From assembly GCA_022826185.1 (NCBI GenBank), contig JAJDVH010000120.1:1-32690 (forward strand): 32,690 nucleotides of DNA. The letters run 5' to 3'. The translations under genes and the position numbers were made by a program. This DNA is from Alphaproteobacteria bacterium. GTDB lineage: Bacteria > Pseudomonadota > Alphaproteobacteria > Bin95. This document shows positions 15,212-23,202 of the stretch, in pieces. Under the pieces are notes generated by a model. It saw only the letters and a program-made list of their open reading frames with translations, ran no database searches and was not told where the DNA came from. Numbering within the stretch: the first letter of the stretch is position 1; each line of letters starts with the position of its first letter.

Positions 15212-15244
15212 CGATACCATCAATTCACGATACAGCTTCGATAC
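15212..15244. repeat. Three CGATAC hexamers in 33 bp
   Basis: CGATAC occurs at 15212-15217, 15228-15233 and 15239-15244 in the same orientation. By chance a given hexamer would appear about once per 4 kb per strand. The other cluster is at 13540-13574, on the far side of the RHH genes. Confidence 0.5.
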
Positions 15245-15275
15245 TTGTTGTTTCCGCTGTCCGCAAAATATCTCC

Positions 15276-15304
15276 TTGACAGTGCCTTCAAGGCATTCTA
15301 TTCA
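15276..15304 (+). promoter_or_regulatory. Strong sigma-70 promoter with dyad in spacer
   Basis: A perfect TTGACA (15276-15281) and TATTCA (15299-15304) are separated by exactly 17 bp. The spacer holds the perfect inverted repeat TGCCTT-C-AAGGCA (15283-15295), a classic position for a repressor operator. Transcription would begin near 15311 and run into the truncated amidohydrolase gene. The promoter probably belongs to the mobile element and now drives whatever lies beyond the junction. Confidence 0.6.
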
Positions 15305-15347
15305 AAGGACTTATCAGGGAGACAAAACGACCCTGCGTCAGATCGCC

Positions 15348-15377
15348 TGAACCTCCAACTTGACTCATGGAGGTTCA
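15348..15377. repeat. 9-bp inverted repeat at the gene junction
   Basis: TGAACCTCC (15348-15356) and GGAGGTTCA (15369-15377) are perfect inverted copies separated by 12 nt that contain the stop-blocked frame and most of the ATG at 15367. The site lies where the amidohydrolase coding sequence begins abruptly. It could be a recombinase core site with two arms, or an RNA hairpin that occludes the start codon. Confidence 0.45.
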
Positions 15378-16281
15378 TACCATCGACGACTATGCGGCCG
15401 ATTGCGCCTTGGGCCACGATATCCGCGCCTCGGTCTATATCGAGGTGCGCCAGCACTACCGGGACGGCGGCCCCGAGCATCTGAGGCCCGTCGGAGAGAC
15501 GGAGTTCGTCTCGTCGCTGGCGGAGCGCGCCGAGCGGGGCGCCTGGGGAGGCCGCAGGCTCTGCGCCGGCATCGTCGGCTATGCGGACCTCGCCGTCGGG
15601 GACAGGGCGGGCGAGATTCTGGACGCCCATATCGAGGCCGGCGGCGGGCGCTTCAGGGGCATTCGCCGGGGCGTCTATTGGGACGCCGACGAGGCCGTTT
15701 ACGGCCATATCAGCATGCGCCCGCCACCGGGCCTGCTGCTGGATGCGGAATTCGCGCGCGGCTTCCGGCAATTGCACGCCCGCGGCCTTTCGTTCGACGC
15801 CGTGCTCTTCCACCCGCAGTTGCCCGAACTCGCGGACCTCGCGCGGCGGTTCCCGGACACGCCGATAATCCTCAACCATCTGGGCTTCCGCCTGGGCGTC
15901 GGGCGCCACGCCCTCGACCCGGCCGGGGCGACGGAGCAGTGGCGGCGCGGGCTGGCCGCGGTCGCCGAATGCCCGAATGTCCTGATGAAGGGCGGCGGCT
16001 TCGGCATAAGGCTGTGGGGGTTCGACATCGCCGAGGGCGAGCGGCCCCCTTCGGACGTCCTGGCGGAACTCTGGCGGCCGTTCTTCGAGACCGGACTGGA
16101 GCTCTTCGGGACCGGGCGCGTCATTCTCGAGAGCAACTACCCCGTGGACGGGCAGACAACGACCTTCACGGCCCTCTGGAACGCCTTCAAGCGCCTGACG
16201 GGCGGCTGCTCCGACGACGAGAAGCGCCTGCTCTACCGGGAAAACGCCAACAGGGCCTACAGGCTGGGCCTGGAGACGTGA
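15367..16281 (+). pseudogene. Amidohydrolase-2 family hydrolase, N-terminus missing
   Basis: The 304 visible residues match the body of an amidohydrolase-2 (TIM-barrel) protein: TIDDYAAD (5-12), SVYIEVRQHY (22-31), GETEFV (43-48), a probable metal histidine H149 in FHPQ, H171 in NHLGF, and D261 in ESNYPVDG. Relatives begin some 30-40 residues earlier with a D-x-H-x-H-x-W motif that binds the metal. Here that part is absent, and a stop codon lies two codons before the ATG. I found no displaced HxH in the other frames upstream. The protein is probably inactive or altered, although the promoter at 15276 could express it. The 3' end is intact and converges with the LLM gene 7 bp away. Members of this family hydrolyse lactones, decarboxylate or cleave C-N bonds. 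The original substrate is unknown. Confidence 0.75.
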
Positions 16282-16288
16282 GCGCCTC

Positions 16289-17602
16289 CTATCCGCCGAC
16301 CAGGTTTCCCCTCAGCGTCGCCGCCTCGTATTCCCGGCGGAAGATGCCGCGCTCCTGCAGGACCGGCACCACGCGGTCCACGAAATCCTCATAGCCGCCG
16401 GGCACGACCGCCGGGGTGACGTTGAAGCCGTGGCAGCCGGTCTCCCGCCAGATCGCTTCCAGCTCGTCCGCGATCTCTTCGGGCGTGCCCAGAAGCTGCG
16501 GAATCAGCCCCGCCAGGCCGGAGAGCCGGACGGCCTCGCGAAGCGAAATCCGCTCGTCGCCGAACATGCCCGCCATCGCCTTGACAAGCCCTCGCGACGC
16601 CTGCGTGTCGAGGTCCTGGAGCGGCCTGTCGATATCCACGGTCGCGAGGTCGACGCCGAACGTGCCGGATATGCGCGTCAGCGCCGCGTCTATCGGAATG
16701 CGCGCCAGCATGTCATCCCGGCGCCGGGCGGCCTCCTCGCGGCTGCCGGCCACGAAGGGCTGGACCGCGAAGGTGACCTTCGGCTCGCGCGCGCTTCCCT
16801 GTTCCCGGGCGGCGGCGCGGATCTGCGCCATGAAGGCCTTCATGCGCTTCAGGTCCGGCTGGATGGAGAAGATCACGTCGGCATGGGTGACGGCGAAGCG
16901 CTGTCCCCGCTCCGAGGAGCCGGCCTGGAAGAGCACCGGCCGCGCCTGCGGGGACGGGAGGACCGAGGGCGTGGCGCGGCATTGGAAATACCGCCCCTCA
17001 TGCGCGATCCTGCCGATCCTCGAAGGGTCCGCCAGCACCCCGGCCGCCCTGTCTGCGGCAATCGCGTCCGCCGGGATGCCCCGCCACAGCTTGTAGCAGA
17101 CCTCCATATATTCATCGGCCCGGTCGTAGCGCTCGTCATGGTCCATGACCTCGAGCCCGAGCGCGCGGTGCTCGGAGCGCGCATTGCCGGTCACGATGTT
17201 CCACCCGACCCGGCCGCCGGTCAGGTAGTCGAGGCTGGAGAGCGACCTCACGGTCAGGAACGGGTGCTGGCTGGCGACCGAGACCGTCGCCGCGATGCCG
17301 AGATGCCGGGTGGCCGCCCCCATCACACCGATGAGCGCGACCGGATCGTGCGCCGGCCAGCTGACCCCGTGCCGGACGGCGACATCGGTCGTGTCCTTGT
17401 AGAAGTCGTAAACGGCGGGCACGTCGGCGAAGAACAGGCCGTCGAAGCGGCCGCGCTCCATTACCCGCGCGAGGTCCTGCCAGTGCTCCATCGAGCCGAA
17501 GCCCTCGACCTGCCGGTCCTCGGGGTCGGCCCAGCTGAGCGTCATGTGGTTGATGGGCGTGTACATCATGAAGCCCAGCAGGTGCATCTTGCGCGCCGCC
17601 AT
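16289..17602 (-). CDS. LLM-class flavin monooxygenase (NtaA/SnaA/DszA type)
   Basis: This 437-residue protein is of normal length for the nitrilotriacetate monooxygenase component A family. These enzymes use FMNH2 supplied by a separate reductase to oxidise amines, sulfur heterocycles or similar compounds. Recognisable stretches are FDGLFFADVPAVYDFYKD, SQHPFLTVRSLSSLDYLTGGRVGWN, the ERYDRADEYMEV segment and FQAGSSERGQRFA, all typical of this group. It is the last gene of a minus-strand operon (SDR, fused hydantoinase, LLM) and starts 18 bp after the hydantoinase stop. No flavin reductase is seen in the window. The natural substrate is unknown. The neighbours suggest ring or amide opening of a nitrogen heterocycle. 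Confidence 0.88.
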   Translation of the reverse strand: MAARKMHLLGFMMYTPINHMTLSWADPEDRQVEGFGSMEHWQDLARVMERGRFDGLFFADVPAVYDFYKDTTDVAVRHGVSWPAHDPVALIGVMGAATRHLGIAATVSVASQHPFLTVRSLSSLDYLTGGRVGWNIVTGNARSEHRALGLEVMDHDERYDRADEYMEVCYKLWRGIPADAIAADRAAGVLADPSRIGRIAHEGRYFQCRATPSVLPSPQARPVLFQAGSSERGQRFAVTHADVIFSIQPDLKRMKAFMAQIRAAAREQGSAREPKVTFAVQPFVAGSREEAARRRDDMLARIPIDAALTRISGTFGVDLATVDIDRPLQDLDTQASRGLVKAMAGMFGDERISLREAVRLSGLAGLIPQLLGTPEEIADELEAIWRETGCHGFNVTPAVVPGGYEDFVDRVVPVLQERGIFRREYEAATLRGNLVGG

Positions 17603-17620
17603 CGACCGGATCTTCCGGGC

Positions 17621-20600
17621 CTACCCGCCGGGCCTTCCGTAACCGCCGGCGCCGCTCGTGCGGATGCTCAGCACGTCGCCGCGCTTCAGGGTGCGGATTT
17701 CCTTGGAGCCGAGCCGTTCGCCGTTGCCGTCGGGATTGAGCACCGTCTCCCCGAGCGCGCCGGGCTCGCCGCCGAACACGCCGTAGGGCCGGCTCTCATG
17801 CCGGTCGCCGAGCAAGGTCAGCACGCCTTCCCCGGCCAGCAGCTCGATATCCTTGCGCAGGCCGCTGCCGCCCTTGTGCCGGCCCGCGCCGCCCGTGCCG
17901 TCGAGCAGCTCCAGCCGGCGGATCAGAACCGGCAAATTGGTTTCGTGGACTTCCACCGGGATGTTGGAACAGTTCATCACGGGGCTCAGCCCTTCCGGCC
18001 CGTCGCTGTCGACCCGGCCGCCATAGCCCGCCAGGATCAGGTCGTAGAAGACGTAGGGCTTGCCGGTGCGGTCGTCGATGCCGCCGATATTGGGGTTGGA
18101 CCAGTGGCTGAAGGCGCCCATCGCGCGCTCCGGCATCGCCCCGGCCATCGCACCGTTGATCGTGTCGAAAATGCGGACCTGCAGCGCGGCCCGGCCGCCC
18201 GAAGGAGCGGGGAATTTCGGATTGAAGAAGCTGCCTTCCCGCGCAACCAGCCTTATCGGGCGCATCGCGCCCGCATTCTGCGGGCTGAACGGGTCGCAGA
18301 ACACCTTGACCGCGAAATATGTATAGGCGCGGGTGTAGTTGATGTAGCTGTTGATCGCCGCCGGCACCTGGTCCGAGGAGCGGGAGAAATCGACCGTCAC
18401 CTCCGCGCCCTCCGGCCCCTCGGCGAAGGTGATATCGACGCCGAAATGGATCGGCGCCGTGCCGGGGCCGTAATCGTCCATCCGGTCGTCGAAGCTGTAG
18501 GTGCCCGGCGGCACCTTCGCCAGCGCGGCGCGCATGCGCGCTTCGCTGCGGTCGAGAATGTCGTCGAAGGCCTGCTCGACAACGGGCCGGCCGTGGTCCC
18601 GGAAAAGCTGGCGGAAGCGTTCGGCGGCGGTCAGGTTGGCGGTGTGCTGCGCCATCACGTCGCCGCGCACCTTGTCCGGCACGCGGGTGTTGGTGAGCAC
18701 CATCGAGAGGATGTCGCGGTCGATCTCGCCCTCGCGGCAGAAGCGCACGGGCAGGATGCGGAAGCCCTCCTGGAAGGATTCGGTCACGCCGTGGACCTTC
18801 TGCGAGCCGGGCGCCGCGCCGCCCACATCCATCTGGTGGGCCGAGGCCGCCACATAGCCCAGCAGCTCCCCTCCCTCGAACACCGGCATGACCTGGAAGA
18901 AGTCCGGGAAATGGCCGGACCCCATCCAGCTGTCGTTCATCAGGATGCTGTCGCCGGGCCGCAGCGTCTCCGGCGGATAAACCTCGGTCGCATGGCGAAT
19001 GACGAAGGGCATGGAGCCCAGATGGCCCGGCGAGAAATTGCCCTGCGCGATCATCCGGCCCTTCGCATCGAACACGGCCGTCGAGAAGTCGTCGCCCTCG
19101 CGCACCGCCTCGCTGAAGGCCGTGTGCCGCATGGTGGTGCCGAGTTCCTCGGCGATGGAGACGACGGAGTTCCAGATGACGGTGAAGGTAATGGGGTCGA
19201 TGGACGCCTGCGCCGCCCTGCCGCCGCTGCACGGGCCGGCGGCGGCGGGCCCGGCCCGGTCTTCCGGTTCCTCTCCGGGCGCCGCCTGCTCGATGTCGAT
19301 CGTCAGGTGGCCGCCCGGCCCGAGCCGCGCGCGGTCGCCCGGCGGGATGACGGTCGTCGCCTCGGCGTCCTCCACGATGGCCGGTCCCTCTATGACGTCA
19401 TCCGGGCCGATGGCCTCCCGCCGCCAGACCGCCGTCTCCGTCATGCCGCCCGCCTCGGGGAACCAGGCCCGCCTCATGCCCGGCGGCTCGCCGGTCGGCC
19501 GCGCGCCCGTCTCCCCGGCAGGCATGTCCCGCGAGCCGGGCACCACGGCCGCCAGCGCCCAGTCCACGCCCTCGACCGTGCTTGCCGGGTCTTCCGTGCG
19601 GTAGCGGGCCCTGTAGGCGGCGCGGAACGCGGCCTCGCAGGCGTCGATATAGCCTTCGCCGATCGGGCCCGCCGGCAGGTCCACATGGATTTCGAAGCCC
19701 TGGCCCGTGTGCCGCATATAGGCGAAGCGCCGGAACTCCGGCTCCGATGCTTCGGGCAGGCGGGCAAGGTCCTCCTTGAGCCGCGCCTCCAGCCCGGCAT
19801 AGATGGCCGCGATGTCCCCCGGCGCCGCCTCGTCCAGGCGCAGCAGGCGGGTGACGGAGGCGTCCAGCCGGCTCTCCGCCGCCAGCATGCCGACGGCCGA
19901 GCCGACGCCCGCGGCCCTCGGCACCACGACCTGCCGGACGCCCAGCCTGCGCGCGATCCGCGCCGCATGCAGCGGCCCGGCCCCGCCGAAGGCCACCAGC
20001 GCGTATCTGCGCGGGTCGCGGCCGCGCTCCACCGAAACGACGCGCAGCGCATGCTCCATGTTGCCGGTCGCGACCAGGTGGACGCCCCAGGCGGCCTCCG
20101 CCGCCGACAGGCCGAGCGGCCCGGCGACATGGCTGCTGAGCGCCGCCTCGGCCGCCGCCGGGTCAAGCGCCATCGCGCCGCCGTTGAAATAGGCGGGGTT
20201 GAGGTAGCCGAGCGCCAGGTTCGCGTCCGTCACCGTCGGCCGCCGACCGCCGGCGCCGTAGCAGGCGGGGCCGGGGTCCGCGCCCGCGCTCTCCGGTCCC
20301 ACCCGGATGGCGCCGTCCACGGCCGCGGCGATGGAGCCGCCGCCCGCGCCGATCTCGATCAGCTCGACGGCCGGCACATTGATCGGCAGGCCGGAGCCCT
20401 TCTTGAACCTGACCGGATCGACCTCGAAGACGGGCGCAATCGCCGGCTCGCCGCCGTCGATGGCGCCGAGTTTCGCCGTAGTGCCGCCCATGTCGAAACT
20501 GAGCACGCGGTCCGCGCCGATGTCCCGGCCGATCCGCCCCGCCAGCAGCACGCCCGCGGCCGGGCCGCTCTCGACGATGCGCACGGGGTATTCGCCCGCC

Positions 20601-21367
20601 AGCGCGGGCGAGACGAGCCCGCCGTTCGACTGCATGATGGAAAGTCCGGCCGTCGAGCCGGCCGCCGCGAAATCCTCCGCCAGCCGCCGCACATAGGCGC
20701 CGACAAGGGGCTTCACGAAGCTGTTCGCCACCGTGGTGTTGGTGCGCTCATATTCCCTGAGCTTCGGCGAGACATCGACCGACAGGCTGAGCGCCGCATC
20801 CGGCAGGCGCGCGGCGACGGCCGCGCCCACTTCCCGCTCATGCGCCGGGTTGGCATAGGCGTGCAGCAGGGCCACGGCGACCGCCTCGTAGCCGTCCTCC
20901 GCAATGCGCTCCAGCACCAGCGCAAGCTCTTCGGTGTCGAGCGGCTCCAGCACCTCGCCCTCGAAGCTCACCCGCTCCCGCACCTCGAAAATCCGCTCGC
21001 GGGGAATCAGCGGGTCCGGCTTCAGCATGTGCAGGTCGTAGGTCTCGTAGCGTTTCTGCCGACCGAGGATAAGCACGTCGCGGAATCCGCGCGTGGTGAT
21101 CAGCGCCGTCTTCGCGCCGCGCCGCTGGATGATCGCGTTGGTCGCGACCGTCGTCGCGTGGAGAAGCTGCCCTATGCCGGCGGGGCCCGCTCCGGCCTTT
21201 TCGAGCAGCGCCGGCAGGCCGTTCCGGACCGCCTCGGACGGGTCGGCGGGCGTGGAGGGAACCTTGTGGACCGCAACGCGGCCGGTCTCCTCGTCGCGGA
21301 GCACGAAGTCGGTGAAGGTGCCGCCGACATCGACGCCGATCCGGTACGGGGCTTCATTGCCTGTCAT
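17621..21367 (-). CDS. Fused HyuA-HyuB hydantoinase/5-oxoprolinase
   Basis: This 1248-residue protein joins both subunits of an ATP-dependent hydantoinase/oxoprolinase. Residues 1 to about 690 are HyuA-like, opening with GVDVGGTFTDFV (ATPase phosphate loop) and carrying ESGPAAGVLLAG and FDMGGTTAK. After a Gly/Ala-rich linker, residues of about 716-1248 are HyuB-like, starting near DPITFTVIWNSV and containing EGDDFSTAVFDAKGRMIAQG. The fused order and length resemble eukaryotic 5-oxoprolinase, and many bacteria keep the two as separate genes. I place the start at the ATG at 21367 because the upstream frame overlaps the SDR gene antisense-like and has no protein character. The probable reaction is ATP-driven opening of a cyclic amide (hydantoin, oxoproline or a related lactam). 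It is 20 bp downstream of the SDR gene. Confidence 0.9.
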   Translation of the reverse strand: MTGNEAPYRIGVDVGGTFTDFVLRDEETGRVAVHKVPSTPADPSEAVRNGLPALLEKAGAGPAGIGQLLHATTVATNAIIQRRGAKTALITTRGFRDVLILGRQKRYETYDLHMLKPDPLIPRERIFEVRERVSFEGEVLEPLDTEELALVLERIAEDGYEAVAVALLHAYANPAHEREVGAAVAARLPDAALSLSVDVSPKLREYERTNTTVANSFVKPLVGAYVRRLAEDFAAAGSTAGLSIMQSNGGLVSPALAGEYPVRIVESGPAAGVLLAGRIGRDIGADRVLSFDMGGTTAKLGAIDGGEPAIAPVFEVDPVRFKKGSGLPINVPAVELIEIGAGGGSIAAAVDGAIRVGPESAGADPGPACYGAGGRRPTVTDANLALGYLNPAYFNGGAMALDPAAAEAALSSHVAGPLGLSAAEAAWGVHLVATGNMEHALRVVSVERGRDPRRYALVAFGGAGPLHAARIARRLGVRQVVVPRAAGVGSAVGMLAAESRLDASVTRLLRLDEAAPGDIAAIYAGLEARLKEDLARLPEASEPEFRRFAYMRHTGQGFEIHVDLPAGPIGEGYIDACEAAFRAAYRARYRTEDPASTVEGVDWALAAVVPGSRDMPAGETGARPTGEPPGMRRAWFPEAGGMTETAVWRREAIGPDDVIEGPAIVEDAEATTVIPPGDRARLGPGGHLTIDIEQAAPGEEPEDRAGPAAAGPCSGGRAAQASIDPITFTVIWNSVVSIAEELGTTMRHTAFSEAVREGDDFSTAVFDAKGRMIAQGNFSPGHLGSMPFVIRHATEVYPPETLRPGDSILMNDSWMGSGHFPDFFQVMPVFEGGELLGYVAASAHQMDVGGAAPGSQKVHGVTESFQEGFRILPVRFCREGEIDRDILSMVLTNTRVPDKVRGDVMAQHTANLTAAERFRQLFRDHGRPVVEQAFDDILDRSEARMRAALAKVPPGTYSFDDRMDDYGPGTAPIHFGVDITFAEGPEGAEVTVDFSRSSDQVPAAINSYINYTRAYTYFAVKVFCDPFSPQNAGAMRPIRLVAREGSFFNPKFPAPSGGRAALQVRIFDTINGAMAGAMPERAMGAFSHWSNPNIGGIDDRTGKPYVFYDLILAGYGGRVDSDGPEGLSPVMNCSNIPVEVHETNLPVLIRRLELLDGTGGAGRHKGGSGLRKDIELLAGEGVLTLLGDRHESRPYGVFGGEPGALGETVLNPDGNGERLGSKEIRTLKRGDVLSIRTSGAGGYGRPGG

Positions 21368-21387
21368 CGCGCGGGCACCGGCGCCGG

Positions 21388-22188
21388 TCAGCCGATGCGG
21401 GCGGTCATGCCGCCATCGACCGGCAGGTTGACGCCGGTGATGAACCGGGCCTCGTCCGAAGCGAGGAACAAGGCGGCATGAGCCGTGTCCCAGCCGGTCC
21501 CCATCTTCCGGTTCAGCGGGATCTGCGCGTCGCGGGACGCGCGGACCTCGTCGGCGGAGACGCCGCTCCTGCGGACGCGGTAGCCGATGGAGATGGGCGT
21601 GTCCATCAGGCCCGGCATGATGACATTGCAGCGGATGCCATAGTCCCAATTGGTGCTGGCGAGCATGTGGCAGAAGGCGTTCATGCCGGCCTTGGACGCC
21701 TTGTAGATCACGCGGTCGGCCGCGCAGACGGCAATGATCGAGGAGACCGCGACAATCGCGCCGGACCGCTGCTCGCGCATGATCGGCACCACCAGCCGGG
21801 AGGTGCGGTAGAGGCCCTTCAGGTTGACGTCCATCACCCGGTCCCAGACCTCTTCCGGCAGCGTCATCGGGTCGTTGTCGAGCCCGTCTCCGGTGATGCC
21901 GACATTGTAGTGCAGGATGTCGATGCGCCCGTGACGGTCGGTGCAGGCCTTGACGAACGCGGCGCAGTCCCCGTTGTCGGTCACATCGCCCCTGACGGCC
22001 GCGCAGTCGCCGCCCTCGGCGCGGATCATGGCCGCGGTCTCCTCGGCCGACGACAGGTTGTTGTCCACCGCCACCACCTTCGCGCCCTCGCGCGCGAACA
22101 GGAGCGCCGTCGCGCGGCCGTTGCCGACCGTGTCGCCCTCCTGCTGCCCGGCGCCCACCACCAGCGCCACCTTGTCCTTCAGCCTCAT
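21388..22188 (-). CDS. Short-chain dehydrogenase/reductase (SDR)
   Basis: This 266-residue protein is of classic SDR length. The Rossmann start reads VALVVGAG followed by QQEGDTVGNGRA, so the usual TGxxxGxG loop is extended by several residues. D42 at the end of the second strand suggests NAD(H). The active site is present: N122 in the VNLKG segment, S149, Y162 and K166 (YKASK). The common NNAG is replaced by NVG (95-97). I chose the ATG at 22188, just before MRLKDKVALVV. In-frame ATGs further upstream (22245, 22224) would add a non-conserved leader. It leads the catabolic operon and probably oxidises or reduces a hydroxy/keto intermediate of that pathway. Confidence 0.87.
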   Translation of the reverse strand: MRLKDKVALVVGAGQQEGDTVGNGRATALLFAREGAKVVAVDNNLSSAEETAAMIRAEGGDCAAVRGDVTDNGDCAAFVKACTDRHGRIDILHYNVGITGDGLDNDPMTLPEEVWDRVMDVNLKGLYRTSRLVVPIMREQRSGAIVAVSSIIAVCAADRVIYKASKAGMNAFCHMLASTNWDYGIRCNVIMPGLMDTPISIGYRVRRSGVSADEVRASRDAQIPLNRKMGTGWDTAHAALFLASDEARFITGVNLPVDGGMTARIG

Positions 22189-22311
22189 CGCCTTCGCCCG
22201 CCGAGCTCCGGATACGGCGTCCATCTTGCCCCTGCTGTCGGCCATCCTCAACTGCGCCCCGGAGCGCCGCCGATGAGCATTCCCCTGTCGGTCATGTTAT
22301 TCGTAAGCGCC
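22189..22311. promoter_or_regulatory. Divergent intergenic region
   Basis: This 123-bp gap separates the minus-strand SDR operon from the plus-strand regulator gene and must hold both promoters. I see no convincing -35/-10 pair and no ModE-type palindrome. The regulator could alternatively start at an ATG at 22273 inside this gap. Confidence 0.35.
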
Positions 22312-23202
22312 ATGGCGCAAGAACCGTTTGAAGACGATCCAGAGACGCCGCGCTACCTCACGACGAAGGAAGTGGCGGCGCTGCTGCGCGTGAGGGAGCG
22401 CAAGGTGTACGACCTCGCCGCTGCCGGCGGGATTCCGTACAGGCGGATCACAGGGAAGCTGCTCTTCCCGCGCACGGAAATCCTGGCGTGGATCGAGGGA
22501 GGCGGCGGCGCCGAATCTCCGGAACGGCCGGAGGTGCTCACCGGCTCGCATGACCCGCTTCTCGACTGGGCCGTGCGCGAGTCCGGCTCGGGTCTGGCGA
22601 CGCTCTGGAACGGCAGCCTCGACGGCCTGGACTCTTTCGCCGCCGGCCGCGCCGCGCTTGCCGGGCTGCATATCCCGGAGGAGGCGGACTGGAATGTCCG
22701 GACTGTTGCCGCCCGAGGCATGCGCGGCTCGGTACTGATCGCCTGGGTTACGCGGGCTCGCGGCCTCGTCCTGTCCGGGCGCGCAGGCGAAGAGGTTCGC
22801 TGCATTTCCGATCTCAGGGGCAGGCGGATCGCGATGCGCCAACCGGGCGCCGGGGCGACGGCGCTTTTTGACAAGCTTCTGTCGAAGGAAGGGCTTGCAA
22901 CGACGGACCTGATCCCGTCGGCGGAGCTGGCGCGAACTGAGAGCGACGCGGCGGCAGCCGTGGCCGCGGGAGAGGCGGAGGCGGCGCTGGGCATCGAGGC
23001 AATGGCCCGGCAGTTTCATTTGCCGTTCCTGCCTCTGGTCCGGGAGCGGTTCGACCTGCTGATCGACCGGCGGGCCTACTTTACCGACCGGGTGCAGATG
23101 CTGATGGCCTTTGCGCGCGGCGATGCGCTGAGGCGCAAGGCCGACGCCATGGGAGGCTACGACCTGTCGGAAACCGGTCATGTGCGATGGCTTTCACCAT
23201 GA
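22312..23202 (+). CDS. HTH and periplasmic-binding-like transcription regulator
   Basis: This 296-residue cytoplasmic protein has two parts. Residues of about 15-65 are an excisionase/MerR-like HTH (YLTTKEVAALLRVRERKVYD, then GIPYRRITGKLLFPRTEILAW). Residues of about 80-290 are a periplasmic-binding-protein-like domain without a signal peptide (GSHDPLLDWA, SLDGLDSFAAGRAALAGLHI, LRGRRIAMRQPGAGATALFD). Proteins of this design (HTH_17 plus PBP_like) commonly accompany molybdate or tungstate transport or molybdoenzyme genes, and the binding domain probably senses the oxyanion. The gene converges with the importer ATPase gene, overlapping it by 25 bp. The start at 22312 fits the domain, but an ATG at 22273 is possible. 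Target promoters cannot be read from the sequence. Confidence 0.8.
   Translation: MAQEPFEDDPETPRYLTTKEVAALLRVRERKVYDLAAAGGIPYRRITGKLLFPRTEILAWIEGGGGAESPERPEVLTGSHDPLLDWAVRESGSGLATLWNGSLDGLDSFAAGRAALAGLHIPEEADWNVRTVAARGMRGSVLIAWVTRARGLVLSGRAGEEVRCISDLRGRRIAMRQPGAGATALFDKLLSKEGLATTDLIPSAELARTESDAAAAVAAGEAEAALGIEAMARQFHLPFLPLVRERFDLLIDRRAYFTDRVQMLMAFARGDALRRKADAMGGYDLSETGHVRWLSP

Larger units (their letters stand above)
15007..15366. other. AT-richer non-coding region at element edge
   Basis: I see no gene in these 360 bp, which are clearly richer in AT than both sides. They contain three CGATAC hexamers (15212, 15228, 15239), a possible plus-strand promoter (TTGACG 15106-15111, 17 bp, TATCAG 15129-15134) around the 8-bp palindrome ACATATGT (15118-15125), and the strong promoter at 15276. 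The left part should also contain the unmapped promoter of the RHH operon. The right end meets a truncated gene, so this is probably the terminal non-coding segment of the mobile element. Confidence 0.5.

Noticed and set aside
16430-21481. A 1683-codon plus-strand open frame
   Set aside because: It is antisense to the LLM and HyuA-HyuB genes, and its composition is that of a complementary-strand shadow.
21478-22311. Upstream extension of the HTH regulator
   Set aside because: This part is antisense to the SDR gene. The recognisable protein begins after 22273-22312.
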